Shown here: positions 16,321 to 24,526 of the stretch, one piece after another | Layout of the letters: each line of letters begins with the position of its first letter | Position numbering within the stretch: the stretch's first letter is position 1 | DNA from: Clavibacter sp. B3I6 | GTDB taxonomy: Bacteria > Actinomycetota > Actinomycetes > Actinomycetales > Microbacteriaceae | Reading direction: 5' to 3' | DNA length: 64,000 nt | NCBI RefSeq assembly: GCF_030816895.1 | Contig: NZ_JAUSYL010000001.1 | Span: 186,001 to 250,000 of the forward strand | Notes under the pieces: model-generated | Databases searched by the model: none | What the model saw: only the letters and a program-made list of their open reading frames with translations | Told to the model about the DNA's origin: nothing | Position numbers and translations under genes: made by a program

Positions 16321-17559
16321 ATGCTGCGTTGGCTCACCGCCGGGGAATCCCATGGCCCCGAACTCATCGCCGTCCTGGAGGGCCTCCCCGCGGGCGTGCC
16401 CGTGAGCCTCGACGGCATCCGCGCCGACCTCGCCCGTCGCAAGCTCGGCTACGGCCGCGGCGCGCGCATGGGCTTCGAGCAGGACGAGCTGAGCCTGTCC
16501 ACGGGCGTGGTGCACGGGCGGACGCTCGGCAGCCCCATCGCGGTGCGGATCGGCAACACGGAGTGGCCCAAGTGGGTCGACGTGATGAGCCCCGAGCCCG
16601 TGGACCCCGCCAAGCTGCAGGGCGCGCGCGCCGCCGCCCTCACCCGCCCGCGCCCCGGCCACGCCGACCTCGTGGGCATGCAGAAGTACGACTTCGACGA
16701 GGCGCGGCCCGTGCTCGAGCGCGCGAGCGCCCGTGAGACCGCCGCCCGTGTCGCCCTCGGCGCCGTCGCCCGCGCGTTCCTCGCCGAGCTCGGCATCACG
16801 CTCGTCAGCCACACGCTGTCCATCGGCCCGGTGCGCGTGCCCGAGGGCGCGCCCCTGCCGACGCCCGCCGACGTCGAGGCGCTCGACGCGGATCCGCTGC
16901 GCTGCTTCCACGCCGAGACGAGCGCGCGCATGGTCGCCGAGGTCGACGACACGAAGGCGAGCGGCGACACGGTCGGCGGCGTCGTCGAGGTCCTGGCCTA
17001 CGACCTCCCGCCGGGCCTCGGCTCGCACGTGCACTGGGACCGCCGGCTCGACTCGAAGCTCGCGGCCGCGCTCATGGGCATCCAGGCGATCAAGGGCGTG
17101 GAGGTCGGCGACGGCTTCCTCACCACGACGCGCCGCGGATCCGAGGCGCACGACGAGCTGTTCTCCACCGCGGACGGCATCGGCCGGTCCACCGACCGCG
17201 CCGGCGGCACCGAGGGCGGCATGAGCACGGGCACGGTCCTCCGGGTCCGCGCGGGCATGAAGCCCATCGCCACCGTGCCGCGCGCCCTCCGCACCATCGA
17301 CACCGCCACCGGCGGCGCCGCCCCCGCGAACCACCAGCGGTCCGACGTGTGCGCCGTGCCCGCCGCGGGCGTGGTCGCCGAGGCCATGGTCGCGCTCACT
17401 CTCGCCGACGCCGTGCTCGAGAAGTTCGGCGGCGACTCCGTGGGCGAGACCCTCCGGAACCTCCGCGGCTACCTCGACGCGATCCCCGAGGGCCGCCGCA
17501 CCGGCGCCGACCTCGTGGACGAGGCGGACGCCGCGCCGCCGGCGGCGCCCGGGTCCTGA
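16321..17559 (+). CDS. aroC: Chorismate synthase
   Basis: Converts 5-enolpyruvylshikimate-3-phosphate to chorismate using reduced FMN without net redox change. The N-terminal signature LTAGESHGPELIAVLEGLP is complete, as are TGVVHGRTLGSPIAV, RPRPGHADLVGMQKYDF and ERASARETAARVALGA. Later come GGMSTGTVLRVRAGMKPI and RSDVCAVPAAGVVAEAM. At 412 residues it matches the long actinobacterial form. The neighbouring genes supply shikimate and shikimate-3-phosphate. Confidence 0.97.
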   Translation: MLRWLTAGESHGPELIAVLEGLPAGVPVSLDGIRADLARRKLGYGRGARMGFEQDELSLSTGVVHGRTLGSPIAVRIGNTEWPKWVDVMSPEPVDPAKLQGARAAALTRPRPGHADLVGMQKYDFDEARPVLERASARETAARVALGAVARAFLAELGITLVSHTLSIGPVRVPEGAPLPTPADVEALDADPLRCFHAETSARMVAEVDDTKASGDTVGGVVEVLAYDLPPGLGSHVHWDRRLDSKLAAALMGIQAIKGVEVGDGFLTTTRRGSEAHDELFSTADGIGRSTDRAGGTEGGMSTGTVLRVRAGMKPIATVPRALRTIDTATGGAAPANHQRSDVCAVPAAGVVAEAMVALTLADAVLEKFGGDSVGETLRNLRGYLDAIPEGRRTGADLVDEADAAPPAAPGS

Positions 17560-17561
17560 GC

Positions 17562-18053
17562 GTGCCGGTCGTCCTGATCGGCCCGCCGGGCGCGGGCAAG
17601 ACCACGGTCGGACGCCGTGTGGCCCGCGCGCTGGACGCGCCGTTCACCGACACGGACCGTGCCGTGGTGGACGCGCACGGATCCATCGCCGACATCTTCC
17701 GCGACCACGGCGAGCCCCGGTTCCGCGAGCTGGAGCGCGCGGCGGTCGCGCGCGCCCTCGCGGACGACGGCGTCGTGTCGCTCGGCGGGGGAGCGGTGCT
17801 CGATCCCGCCACGCGCGCGGACCTCGCGTCGCACGTCGTCGTGCTCCTCACCGTGAGCGAGGAGGCCGTGCGGTCGCGGATCCGCGGCGACGACCGCCCG
17901 CTCGTGGACGGCCTCGCGAGCTGGCGCCGCATCGTCGCCGACCGCGAGGAGCTCTATCGCTCGCTCGCCGACCTGACCATCGACACCTCCGACCGCCCGC
18001 TCGCGCGCATCGCGCGCGAGATCGAGCGCTTCGCCCGGGAGAGGCAGCCATGA
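17562..18053 (+). CDS. aroK: Shikimate kinase
   Basis: Phosphorylates shikimate at O3 with ATP (163 residues). Walker A is GPPGAGKTTVG near the N-terminus, followed by the shikimate-binding FTDTDRAV, RFRELE and SLGGGAVLD, and a LID arginine region RGDDRPLV. The start is the GTG two bases after the aroC stop. The end overlaps aroB by four bases (ATGA), so the genes are coupled. Confidence 0.95.
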   Translation: MPVVLIGPPGAGKTTVGRRVARALDAPFTDTDRAVVDAHGSIADIFRDHGEPRFRELERAAVARALADDGVVSLGGGAVLDPATRADLASHVVVLLTVSEEAVRSRIRGDDRPLVDGLASWRRIVADREELYRSLADLTIDTSDRPLARIAREIERFARERQP

Positions 18054-19171
18054 CCGACCACGACACCCCCGACACCGCTGCTGCCGCCGCCGAGCCGGAC
18101 GCCCCCACCGTGATCCACGTCTCCGGCACGCCCGGCTACGACGTGACCGTGGGCCGCGGCCTCGTCGCGGGCGTCGGGCGCCTGCTCGGTCCGCGCGTCC
18201 GCAAGGTGCTCATCGTGCACGCGCCCGCCCTCGCCGAGGAGGCGTCGCGCCTCCGGGAGCGCCTGCAGGGCGACGTGGAGGTCTACCTCGCGGAGGTGCC
18301 GGACGCCGAGGGCGCCAAGCGCATCGAGGTCGCCGCCTTCTGCTGGAAGATCATGGGCACGACCGCCTTCACGCGCTCCGACGCCGTCATCACCCTGGGC
18401 GGCGGCGCCACCACCGACCTCGGCGGCTTCGTCGCGGCGACCTGGCTTCGGGGCGTCATGCTCATCCAGGTCCCCACGACCGTGCTCGCCATGGTGGACG
18501 CGGCCGTCGGCGGCAAGACGGGCATCAACACGTCCGAGGGCAAGAACCTCGTCGGGGCGTTCTACGCGCCGACGGCCGTGATCGTGGACCTCGACCTGCT
18601 CGCGACCCTGCCGCGGGAGGAGATCGTCACGGGCTTCGCGGAGATCGTGAAGGCCGGGTTCATCGCCGTGCCGGAGATCCTCGACGTCATCGAGCGGGAC
18701 GTCGCCCGCGTCACCGACACCACGAGCCCCGAGTTCCGCCGGGTCGTGGAGCTGTCGATCGCGATGAAGGCCGAGGTCGTGGGGGAGGACTTCACCGAGA
18801 AGGGCCGCCGCGAGATCCTCAACTACGGGCACACGCTGGGCCACGCCATCGAGCACGCCGAGCGCTACCGCTGGCGGCACGGCGCCGCCGTCGCGGTGGG
18901 CATGGTGTTCGCCGCCGAGCTGTCGCGCCTCACGCGGTCGCTCTCGGACGAGGCGGTCGACCGGCACCGGCGGATCCTCGACTCGCTCGACCTGCCCACC
19001 AGCTACCCCGTTGGCCGCTGGCCCACGCTCGTCGCGAGCATGAAGCGGGACAAGAAGGCGCGCGGCGACATGATGCGCTTCATCGTGCTCGACGGCGTCG
19101 GCCGCGCGAGCGTGCTCAACGGCCCCGAGGAGGCGCTGCTCTTCGCCGCGTACCAGGAGATCGGGTCGTGA
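18050..19171 (+). CDS. aroB: 3-dehydroquinate synthase
   Basis: Second step of the shikimate pathway, cyclising DAHP to 3-dehydroquinate with NAD and a divalent metal (373 residues). GGGATTDLGGFVAATWLRG binds NAD, and PTTVLAMVDAAVGGKTGIN plus the following EGKNLVGAFYAP form the active site. EILNYGHTLGHAIEH contributes the zinc-binding histidines. About 20 extra N-terminal residues rich in Ala and Asp precede the conserved domain. The start overlaps aroK and the stop overlaps the SDR gene. Confidence 0.96.
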   Translation: MTDHDTPDTAAAAAEPDAPTVIHVSGTPGYDVTVGRGLVAGVGRLLGPRVRKVLIVHAPALAEEASRLRERLQGDVEVYLAEVPDAEGAKRIEVAAFCWKIMGTTAFTRSDAVITLGGGATTDLGGFVAATWLRGVMLIQVPTTVLAMVDAAVGGKTGINTSEGKNLVGAFYAPTAVIVDLDLLATLPREEIVTGFAEIVKAGFIAVPEILDVIERDVARVTDTTSPEFRRVVELSIAMKAEVVGEDFTEKGRREILNYGHTLGHAIEHAERYRWRHGAAVAVGMVFAAELSRLTRSLSDEAVDRHRRILDSLDLPTSYPVGRWPTLVASMKRDKKARGDMMRFIVLDGVGRASVLNGPEEALLFAAYQEIGS

Positions 19172-19935
19172 CCGACGACGCGCGTCCCGTCGCGCTCGTC
19201 ACGGGCGTCGGGCGCGTCGCCGGCCTCGGCGCGGCGATCGCGGAGGACCTGGCCCTCGGCGGCTGGGACGTCGCGTTCTCCTACTGGTCCGCGTACGACG
19301 CGCGCATGCCGTGGGGCCGCCAGCCGGAGGACCCGGCCCGGGTGGCCGAGGCCGTCGAGCGCGCGGGCGGCCGGGCGCACGCCATCGAGGCGGACCTCAT
19401 GGACACCGGGGCCGCCGAGCGGATCCTCGACGAGGTCGAGCGCGGTCTCGGGCCGCTCACGGGCCTCGTCCTCAGCCACGCCGAGTCGGTGGAGGGCGGG
19501 CTGCTCGACACGACGGTGGAGAGCCTCGACCGCCACCTGGCGGTGAACGTCCGCGCGTCGCTGCAGCTCGTGCAGGGGTTCGCGCGCCGGTACCGCGCGG
19601 TGCCCGGTGCCGGCCGCATCGTCGCCCTCACGAGCGACGCCGTCGTGGGCGAGGTCGCGTACGGCGCGAGCAAGGCCGCGCTCGACCGCATCGTCATCGC
19701 GGCGGCGCGCGAGCTCGAGGACGTGCGGATCACGGCGAACCTCGTGGATCCCGGCCCCACCGACACGGGCTGGTTCACGCCCGAGATCCGGGAGACCCTC
19801 CGCGAGACCACGCCGCGCGGCCGGCTCGCCGAGCCCCGCGACGCCGCCGCGCTCGTGTGCTTCCTGCTCTCCGCGGAGGGCGGCTGGATCAACGGCCAGC
19901 GCATCCGCTCCGACGGCGGCCAGAGCGTCGCCTGA
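19168..19935 (+). CDS. SDR-family oxidoreductase within the shikimate operon
   Basis: A 255-residue short-chain dehydrogenase/reductase. The cofactor site is VTGVGRVAGLG (11-21); Tyr165 and Lys169 form YGASK, and Ser156 is the likely third catalytic residue, although the Ser-Tyr distance (nine residues) is shorter than in classical members. NLVDPGPTDTGW and a C-terminal GGWINGQRIRSDGGQ complete the fold. The substrate is unknown. The GTG start overlaps the aroB stop, so it is translated with the shikimate enzymes, but none of the seven standard steps needs it. A role in quinate/shikimate side metabolism, or simple hitch-hiking, are both possible. Confidence 0.88.
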   Translation: MTDDARPVALVTGVGRVAGLGAAIAEDLALGGWDVAFSYWSAYDARMPWGRQPEDPARVAEAVERAGGRAHAIEADLMDTGAAERILDEVERGLGPLTGLVLSHAESVEGGLLDTTVESLDRHLAVNVRASLQLVQGFARRYRAVPGAGRIVALTSDAVVGEVAYGASKAALDRIVIAAARELEDVRITANLVDPGPTDTGWFTPEIRETLRETTPRGRLAEPRDAAALVCFLLSAEGGWINGQRIRSDGGQSVA

Positions 19936-19942
19936 CCCCGCC

Positions 19943-19948
19943 TAGGCT
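19943..19948 (+). promoter_or_regulatory. Leaderless -10 box of aroQ
   Basis: TAGGCT stands exactly six bases before the aroQ ATG (19955) in a 19-base gap with no Shine-Dalgarno. This is a textbook actinobacterial leaderless arrangement. Confidence 0.6.
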
Positions 19949-19954
19949 GGGCGC

Positions 19955-20395
19955 ATGTCACGCGTGCTCGTCCTCAACGGCCCCAACCTCGGACGGCTCG
20001 GCAGCCGCGAGCCCGACGTGTACGGCACGGGATCGCTCGACGACCTCCGCCGGGAGCTGGTGGCCTTCGCGCCGGACGACGTGGAGATCGACCTCCGCCA
20101 GACCGACGACGAGGCGACCCTCATCGGCTGGCTGCACGAGGCCGTCGACACCCGGACGCCCGTGATCATGAACCCGGCGGCGTTCACCCACTACTCGTAC
20201 GCGCTCCGCGACGCGGCCGCCCTCGTGACGAAGGCGGGCATCCTCCTCCTCGAGGTGCACCTGTCTAACCCGCACGCGCGCGAGGAGTTCCGGCACCAGA
20301 GCGTCATCTCGCCCGTCGCGACGGGCGTCATCGCGGGCCTCGGCCAGGGGTCCTACCTCCTCGCCCTCGCGCACGTGGTGACCGGCACCCGTTAG
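19955..20395 (+). CDS. aroQ: 3-dehydroquinate dehydratase, type II
   Basis: Third shikimate step, dehydrating 3-dehydroquinate to 3-dehydroshikimate by the type II (dodecameric) mechanism. NGPNLGRLGSREPDVYG carries the active-site Arg and Tyr lid, NPAAFTHYSYALRDA the substrate-binding Asn, and EVHLSNPHAREEFRHQS the catalytic His region. At 146 residues it has family length. NGPNLG has Gly-Arg where most members have Asn-Leu, a mild deviation. The stop codon TAG is part of the efp -10 box. Confidence 0.95.
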   Translation: MSRVLVLNGPNLGRLGSREPDVYGTGSLDDLRRELVAFAPDDVEIDLRQTDDEATLIGWLHEAVDTRTPVIMNPAAFTHYSYALRDAAALVTKAGILLLEVHLSNPHAREEFRHQSVISPVATGVIAGLGQGSYLLALAHVVTGTR

Positions 20396-20398
20396 GCT
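20393..20398 (+). promoter_or_regulatory. -10 box of efp-nusB
   Basis: TAGGCT overlaps the aroQ stop and lies 111 bases before efp. Unlike its neighbours, this message would have a real leader (about 105 bases) with AAGGACC before the efp ATG. The leader has no obvious large hairpin. Confidence 0.45.
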
Positions 20399-20508
20399 GA
20401 TCCCTCGGATCGACCGCACGCGCCCGACGACGGGAGCGGAGCCGGCATCCTCCGCGCGGCCGCTCGATCGCCGCATCCCGCTCGTCGAACAGGCAAGGAC
20501 CTCCCCGC

Positions 20509-21072
20509 ATGGCCTCTACCGCTGACATCAAGAACGGCATCGTCCTCAACATGGACGGCCAGCTGTGGACCGTCATCGAGTTCCAGCACGTGAAGCCGGG
20601 CAAGGGCGGCGCGTTCGTGCGCACCAAGGTCAAGAACGTCATGACCGGCAAGGTCGTCGACCGGACGTTCAACGCGGGCGCGAAGATCGAGACCGAGACG
20701 GTCGACCGCCGCGACTTCCAGTACCTCTACGCCGACGGCGAGAACTACGTGTTCATGGACACGAGCGACTACGACCAGATCACGCTGTCCGCGGCGCAGG
20801 TCGGCGACGCCAAGAACTTCATGCTCGAGAACCAGGACGTGACCGTGGCGCTGCACAACGGCGAGGGGCTCTACGTCGAGCTGCCCGCGTCCGTCGTGCT
20901 CACGATCACGTACACGGAGCCGGGCCTCCAGGGCGACCGCTCCACCGGCGGCACCAAGCCCGCGACGGTCGAGACCGGGCACCAGATCCAGGTCCCGCTC
21001 TTCCTCGAGCAGGGCACGCGCGTCAAGGTGGACACCCGCACGGGCGACTACCTCAGCCGCGTCACCGACTGA
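20509..21072 (+). CDS. efp: Translation elongation factor P
   Basis: EF-P (187 residues) relieves ribosomes stalled at polyproline stretches. It has three beta-barrel domains: KOW-like N-terminal domain (1-65), central OB domain and C-terminal OB domain ending GTRVKVDTRTGDYLSRV. The tip loop is VKPGKGGAF with Lys32 at the functional position. No modification enzymes (epmA/B/C-type) are nearby, so the Lys may act unmodified; this is inference. Confidence 0.96.
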   Translation: MASTADIKNGIVLNMDGQLWTVIEFQHVKPGKGGAFVRTKVKNVMTGKVVDRTFNAGAKIETETVDRRDFQYLYADGENYVFMDTSDYDQITLSAAQVGDAKNFMLENQDVTVALHNGEGLYVELPASVVLTITYTEPGLQGDRSTGGTKPATVETGHQIQVPLFLEQGTRVKVDTRTGDYLSRVTD

Positions 21073-21076
21073 CCCC

Positions 21077-21490
21077 GTGAGCGCACGCACCAAGGCGCGC
21101 AAGCGCGCCCTCGACGTCCTGTACGTCGCCGACATCCGCGGGGAGACGATCCCCGCGACCCTCGCGGTCGAGCAGCAGCGGGCCGCGGCCGAGCCCGACC
21201 GGCAGGCATCGTGGCAGTACGCCCGGGAGATCGCCGAGGGCGTGGTGGAGCACCAGGACGAGATCGACGAGCTCATCGAGACGTACTCGGTGAACTGGAC
21301 GCTCGCCCGGATGCCCGCCGTCGACCGCGCGATCCTGCGCATCGGCATCTGGGAGATCCTCTTCAACGCCGACGTGCCCGACGGCGTCGCGATCTCCGAG
21401 AGCGTGGACCTCGCGTCGTCGCTCTCGACGGACGAGTCGGCGTCGTTCGTGAACGGCATGCTCGCGCGGATCGCGGCGACGCAGGCCTGA
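21077..21490 (+). CDS. nusB: Transcription antitermination protein NusB
   Basis: All-helical rRNA antitermination factor (137 residues) binding boxA RNA with S10. ARTKARKRALDVLYVADIRG at the start is the Arg-rich RNA-binding helix, and the end has the family block MPAVDRAILRIGIWEIL...VAISESVDLA with FVNGMLARI. GTG start four bases after efp, thus cotranscribed with it. Most actinobacteria have pyrR next; here a transporter block intervenes. Confidence 0.95.
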   Translation: MSARTKARKRALDVLYVADIRGETIPATLAVEQQRAAAEPDRQASWQYAREIAEGVVEHQDEIDELIETYSVNWTLARMPAVDRAILRIGIWEILFNADVPDGVAISESVDLASSLSTDESASFVNGMLARIAATQA

Positions 21491-21493
21491 TCC

Positions 21494-21534
21494 CACGCCG
21501 TCGGTTACGTCGGATGACGCCCGGCGACGGCGTG
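21494..21534 (+). terminator. Inverted repeat after nusB
   Basis: A perfect 10-base inverted repeat (CACGCCGTCG at 21494-21503, CGACGGCGTG at 21525-21534) with a 21-base loop begins four bases after the nusB stop. It may terminate efp-nusB. Because it also lies just upstream of the transporter promoter, an operator role is possible. Confidence 0.45.
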
Positions 21535-21569
21535 TGACGGGCCGGGATCCGCGCGGGGGCGCATCGCCC

Positions 21570-21575
21570 TAGCGT
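21570..21575 (+). promoter_or_regulatory. Leaderless -10 box of the ABC transporter operon
   Basis: TAGCGT sits six bases before the ATG at 21582 and is followed by CGG. The same TAGCGTCGG string, at the same distance from the start codon, precedes the acs gene, and both have GGATCC in the -35 region and a TGACG 35-36 bases upstream. Confidence 0.55.
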
Positions 21576-21581
21576 CGGGTC

Positions 21582-22460
21582 ATGCCCGTCACCGCCCCCG
21601 CCACGCACCGCGATCCCGCCGCGGCCGCCGCCCCGACGGATCCGGCACCCGCCTCCGCCGGTGCCGTCGCCCTCCGCGGGGTCGGCCGGTCGTTCGCCGT
21701 CGACGGGTCGCGCGCCCGGCGCCCCGTGCTCCGCGACGTGGACCTCGACCTCGCCGCGGGCGACGTCGTGGCGATCCTCGGCCCGTCGGGCTGCGGCAAG
21801 TCCACGCTCCTCCGCCAGGTCAGCGGACTCGACCGGCCGGACGCCGGCACCATCCGCATCGACGGCACGCCCGTGCAGGACGTCGACCAGCGCTCCGCGG
21901 TCGCGTTCCAGGAGCCGCGCCTCCTCCCGTGGCGCACCATCCGCGCCAACGTCCGGCTCGGCCTGCCCCGCGACGTGCCGCGTGCCGAGGGCGACGCCCG
22001 CGTTCGCGACCTCCTCGAGCTCACGGGCCTCGCCGAGGCGGCGGACCTCCGCCCGCGCCAGGTGTCCGGCGGCATGGCCCAGCGCGCCTCGCTCGCGCGC
22101 GCCCTCGCCCGGCGGCCGCGCGTCCTCGTGCTCGACGAGCCGTTCGGCGCGCTCGACGCCCTCACGCGCCTCCGCATGCAGGACCTCCTCCTCGACGTGC
22201 ACGCCGCCATCCCGACCACCGTCCTGCTCGTCACGCACGACGTGGACGAGGCGCTGCACCTCGCCGATCGCGTGGTGCTGCTCGGGCCGGATCCCGCGCC
22301 CGGCAGCGCGCCCGGCGCCACCGTCCGCCGCGTGCTCGAGGTGCCCGGCGCCCGGCCGCGCGACCGCGGCGACGCCACCCTCGCCGCCCTCCGGGCCGAG
22401 CTACTCGAGGGTCTCGGCGTGCCCGGGCACCGCGCGGCGGCCCCGCGCGACGCGGGCTGA
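21582..22460 (+). CDS. ABC transporter ATP-binding protein, SsuB/TauB type
   Basis: Nucleotide-binding subunit (292 residues) of an importer of the nitrate/sulfonate/taurine class. Walker A GPSGCGKST, Q-loop VAFQEPRLLPWRTI (the LLPW after the Q-loop marks this subfamily), signature VSGGMAQRASLARAL, Walker B VLVLDEPFGAL, and H-loop VTHDVDEAL. A disordered Ala/Pro N-terminus precedes the domain. The other two subunits follow directly. Confidence 0.93.
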   Translation: MPVTAPATHRDPAAAAAPTDPAPASAGAVALRGVGRSFAVDGSRARRPVLRDVDLDLAAGDVVAILGPSGCGKSTLLRQVSGLDRPDAGTIRIDGTPVQDVDQRSAVAFQEPRLLPWRTIRANVRLGLPRDVPRAEGDARVRDLLELTGLAEAADLRPRQVSGGMAQRASLARALARRPRVLVLDEPFGALDALTRLRMQDLLLDVHAAIPTTVLLVTHDVDEALHLADRVVLLGPDPAPGSAPGATVRRVLEVPGARPRDRGDATLAALRAELLEGLGVPGHRAAAPRDAG

Positions 22461-22561
22461 TCCGCCGTCCCACCGCACGCGCACGGCCCCCGCATCCACC
22501 GCATCCCCGCATCACCCGCCCCCGCCCCCCCCGCACCCCGACACCGCACCGAGGACCCACC
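22461..22561 (+). other. C-rich, G-poor spacer between transporter genes
   Basis: The 101 bases between the ATPase and binding-protein genes are dominated by C runs; 22515-22539 holds tracts of 3, 5, 8 and 4 C separated by one or two bases. The opposite strand therefore has four G-runs able to form a G-quadruplex, and the RNA would be a C-rich, unstructured stretch of the kind Rho binds. GAGGA near 22552 serves as ribosome binding site for the next gene. No gene lies here. Confidence 0.6.
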
Positions 22562-23620
22562 GTGACCCGTCTCCTGCCCCGCAGATCCGCCCTCCCCGCG
22601 CTCGCCCTCGCGAGCGCCGCCGTGATGCTCCTCGCCGGCTGCGCCGCGGGCGAGGGATCCTCCGTCGCGCCGGCCGCCGCCGACGCGGCCGCCGACCCCG
22701 CCGGCTGGAGCGCCGACACGCTCACGGTCGACTGGGCCACCTACAATCCGCTCAGCCTCATCGTGAAGGACCAGGGCCTCCTCGAGGAGCGCCTGGGATC
22801 CGACGTCGCGGTGGAGTGGGTGCAGAGCGCCGGGTCCAACAAGGCCAACGAGCTGCTCCGCGCGGGCGCGGTCGACGTCGGCTCGACCGCGGGATCCGCC
22901 GCGCTGCTCGCGCGCGCCAACGGCTCGCCCATCCGCACCATCGACGTGTACTCGCAGCCCGAGTGGACCGCGATCGTCGTGCCGCAGGGATCGCCCATCA
23001 CGAGCGTCGACCAGCTCCGCGGCGCCGACATCGCCGCGACGACGGGCACCGACCCGTACTTCTTCCTGCTGCAGGCGCTCGACGAGGCCGGCATCCCCGC
23101 CTCCGAGGTGACGATCCAGAACCTCCAGCACGCCGACGGCCGCGCGGCCCTCGAGAACGGCTCGGTCGACGCGTGGGCCGGCCTCGACCCGCTGATGGCG
23201 GCCAGCCAGGCGCAGGCGGGATCGACGCTCCTGTACCGCAACGTCGACTTCGCGACCTACGGGTTCCTCAACGCCACCGAGTCGTTCCTCGACGCGTCGC
23301 CCGACCTCGCGCAGGCCGTCGTCGACGCCTACGAGCAGGCGCGCGCGTGGGCGGTCGAGCACCCGGACGAGACCGCGGCCATCCTCGCGCAGGCCGCCGC
23401 CATCGACCCGGCCGTCGCCGCCACCGTGATCGACCGGACGAACCTCGGGGTCGATCCCGTGCCCGGCGACGCCCAGCGCTCCGTGCTCGAGCGCGTCGGG
23501 CCGATCCTCGTGGACTCGGGCGACGTGCCCGACCAGGGGAAGGTCGACGCGGCGATCGACGAGCTGTTCGAGCCGCGCTTCGCGGAGTCCGCCGATCCCG
23601 CCGCCGGGACGGCCGGATGA
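22562..23620 (+). CDS. ABC transporter substrate-binding lipoprotein, SsuA type
   Basis: Secreted, lipid-anchored solute-binding protein (352 residues). The lipoprotein signal has Arg residues, a hydrophobic stretch ALALASAAVML and the lipobox LAGC, after which the mature protein is linked by an Ala-rich spacer. The domain starts TLTVDWATYNPLSLIVKDQG and continues with VDVGSTAGSAALLARANG and DIAATTGTDPYFFLLQAL, the pattern of aliphatic-sulfonate/nitrate binding proteins (SsuA/NMT1-like). The real substrate cannot be read from the sequence. The start is GTG with GAGGA upstream; the end overlaps the permease gene by four bases. Confidence 0.92.
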   Translation: MTRLLPRRSALPALALASAAVMLLAGCAAGEGSSVAPAAADAAADPAGWSADTLTVDWATYNPLSLIVKDQGLLEERLGSDVAVEWVQSAGSNKANELLRAGAVDVGSTAGSAALLARANGSPIRTIDVYSQPEWTAIVVPQGSPITSVDQLRGADIAATTGTDPYFFLLQALDEAGIPASEVTIQNLQHADGRAALENGSVDAWAGLDPLMAASQAQAGSTLLYRNVDFATYGFLNATESFLDASPDLAQAVVDAYEQARAWAVEHPDETAAILAQAAAIDPAVAATVIDRTNLGVDPVPGDAQRSVLERVGPILVDSGDVPDQGKVDAAIDELFEPRFAESADPAAGTAG

Positions 23621-24453
23621 CCGCCGTTGACCAGGACCCGGCCGCGGCGGACGACCTCCGCGTCCCGGACCCGCGGCCCGGGGACGCCCGCCGCTCCGCC
23701 GGCGGCCGGCTCGCCCGCGCCGGCCTGGGACTCGTCGTCCCCGTGCTCGTCGTCGGCCTCTGGGCCGTCGTCACCGCCACCGGCGCGGTCGCGCCGCACC
23801 TGCTCCCGGCGCCGCTCGACGTCGTGCGGGCCGGGGTGCAGCTCGCCGAGCAGGGGATCCTCGGGCAGTACGTCGCCATCTCGCTGCAGCGCGTGCTCCT
23901 CGGCTTCGCGCTCGGCGCGACGGTCGGGCTCGTGCTCGGCGCGGTGGTCGGGCTCTCCCGCGTCGGCCGGCTCCTCCTCGCGCCCACCGCGGGCGCGTTC
24001 CGGACGGTGCCGTCGCTCGCGTGGGTGCCGCTGCTCCTGCTCTGGATGGGGATCAACGAGGACTCGAAGGTGACGCTCGTCGCCATCGGGGCGATGTTCC
24101 CCGTGTACACGACCGTCGCGGGCGCGCTCCGGCACGTGGACCCGCACCTCGTCGAGGTGGGCCGCGCGTTCGGGCTCGCCCGGATCCCGCTGCTGGTCAC
24201 CGTGCAGCTGCCCGCCGTGCTGCCCGCCGTGGTCTCGGGTCTCCGCCTCGCGCTCGCGCAGTCGTGGCTCTTCCTCGTCGCGGCCGAGCTGCTCGCCGCG
24301 TCCATGGGGCTCGGCCACCTGCTGACGGAGTCGTCGGCGAACGGGCGCGTCGACCGGGTGCTGCTCGCGATCGTGCTGCTCGCGGTGCTCGGGGCCGTCA
24401 CGGACGCCGTCGTGGGGGTCGTCGAGCGCGTGCTGGTGCGCCGCTGGGGCTGA
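23617..24453 (+). CDS. ABC transporter permease, SsuC type
   Basis: Membrane subunit (278 residues) with about six helices and the binding-protein-dependent transport fold. The EAA coupling loop reads EVGRAFGLARIPLLVTVQLP followed by VLPAVVSGLRLALAQSW. FRTVPSLAWVPLLLLWMG is typical of the sulfonate/nitrate/taurine group. It completes an ATPase-binding protein-permease operon; ATG overlaps the previous stop. Confidence 0.92.
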   Translation: MTAVDQDPAAADDLRVPDPRPGDARRSAGGRLARAGLGLVVPVLVVGLWAVVTATGAVAPHLLPAPLDVVRAGVQLAEQGILGQYVAISLQRVLLGFALGATVGLVLGAVVGLSRVGRLLLAPTAGAFRTVPSLAWVPLLLLWMGINEDSKVTLVAIGAMFPVYTTVAGALRHVDPHLVEVGRAFGLARIPLLVTVQLPAVLPAVVSGLRLALAQSWLFLVAAELLAASMGLGHLLTESSANGRVDRVLLAIVLLAVLGAVTDAVVGVVERVLVRRWG

Positions 24454-24514
24454 TCCCGCCGTCCCACGTGTCGTCGCGTGACGCGCCGGTTCCGGATCCC
24501 GCCCCCGGCGCACG

Positions 24515-24520
24515 TAGCGT
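24515..24520 (+). promoter_or_regulatory. Leaderless -10 box of acs
   Basis: TAGCGT six bases before the ATG at 24527, in a 73-base gap after the permease gene, with no Shine-Dalgarno. It closely matches the box in front of the ABC operon. Confidence 0.55.
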
Positions 24521-24526
24521 CGGCGC

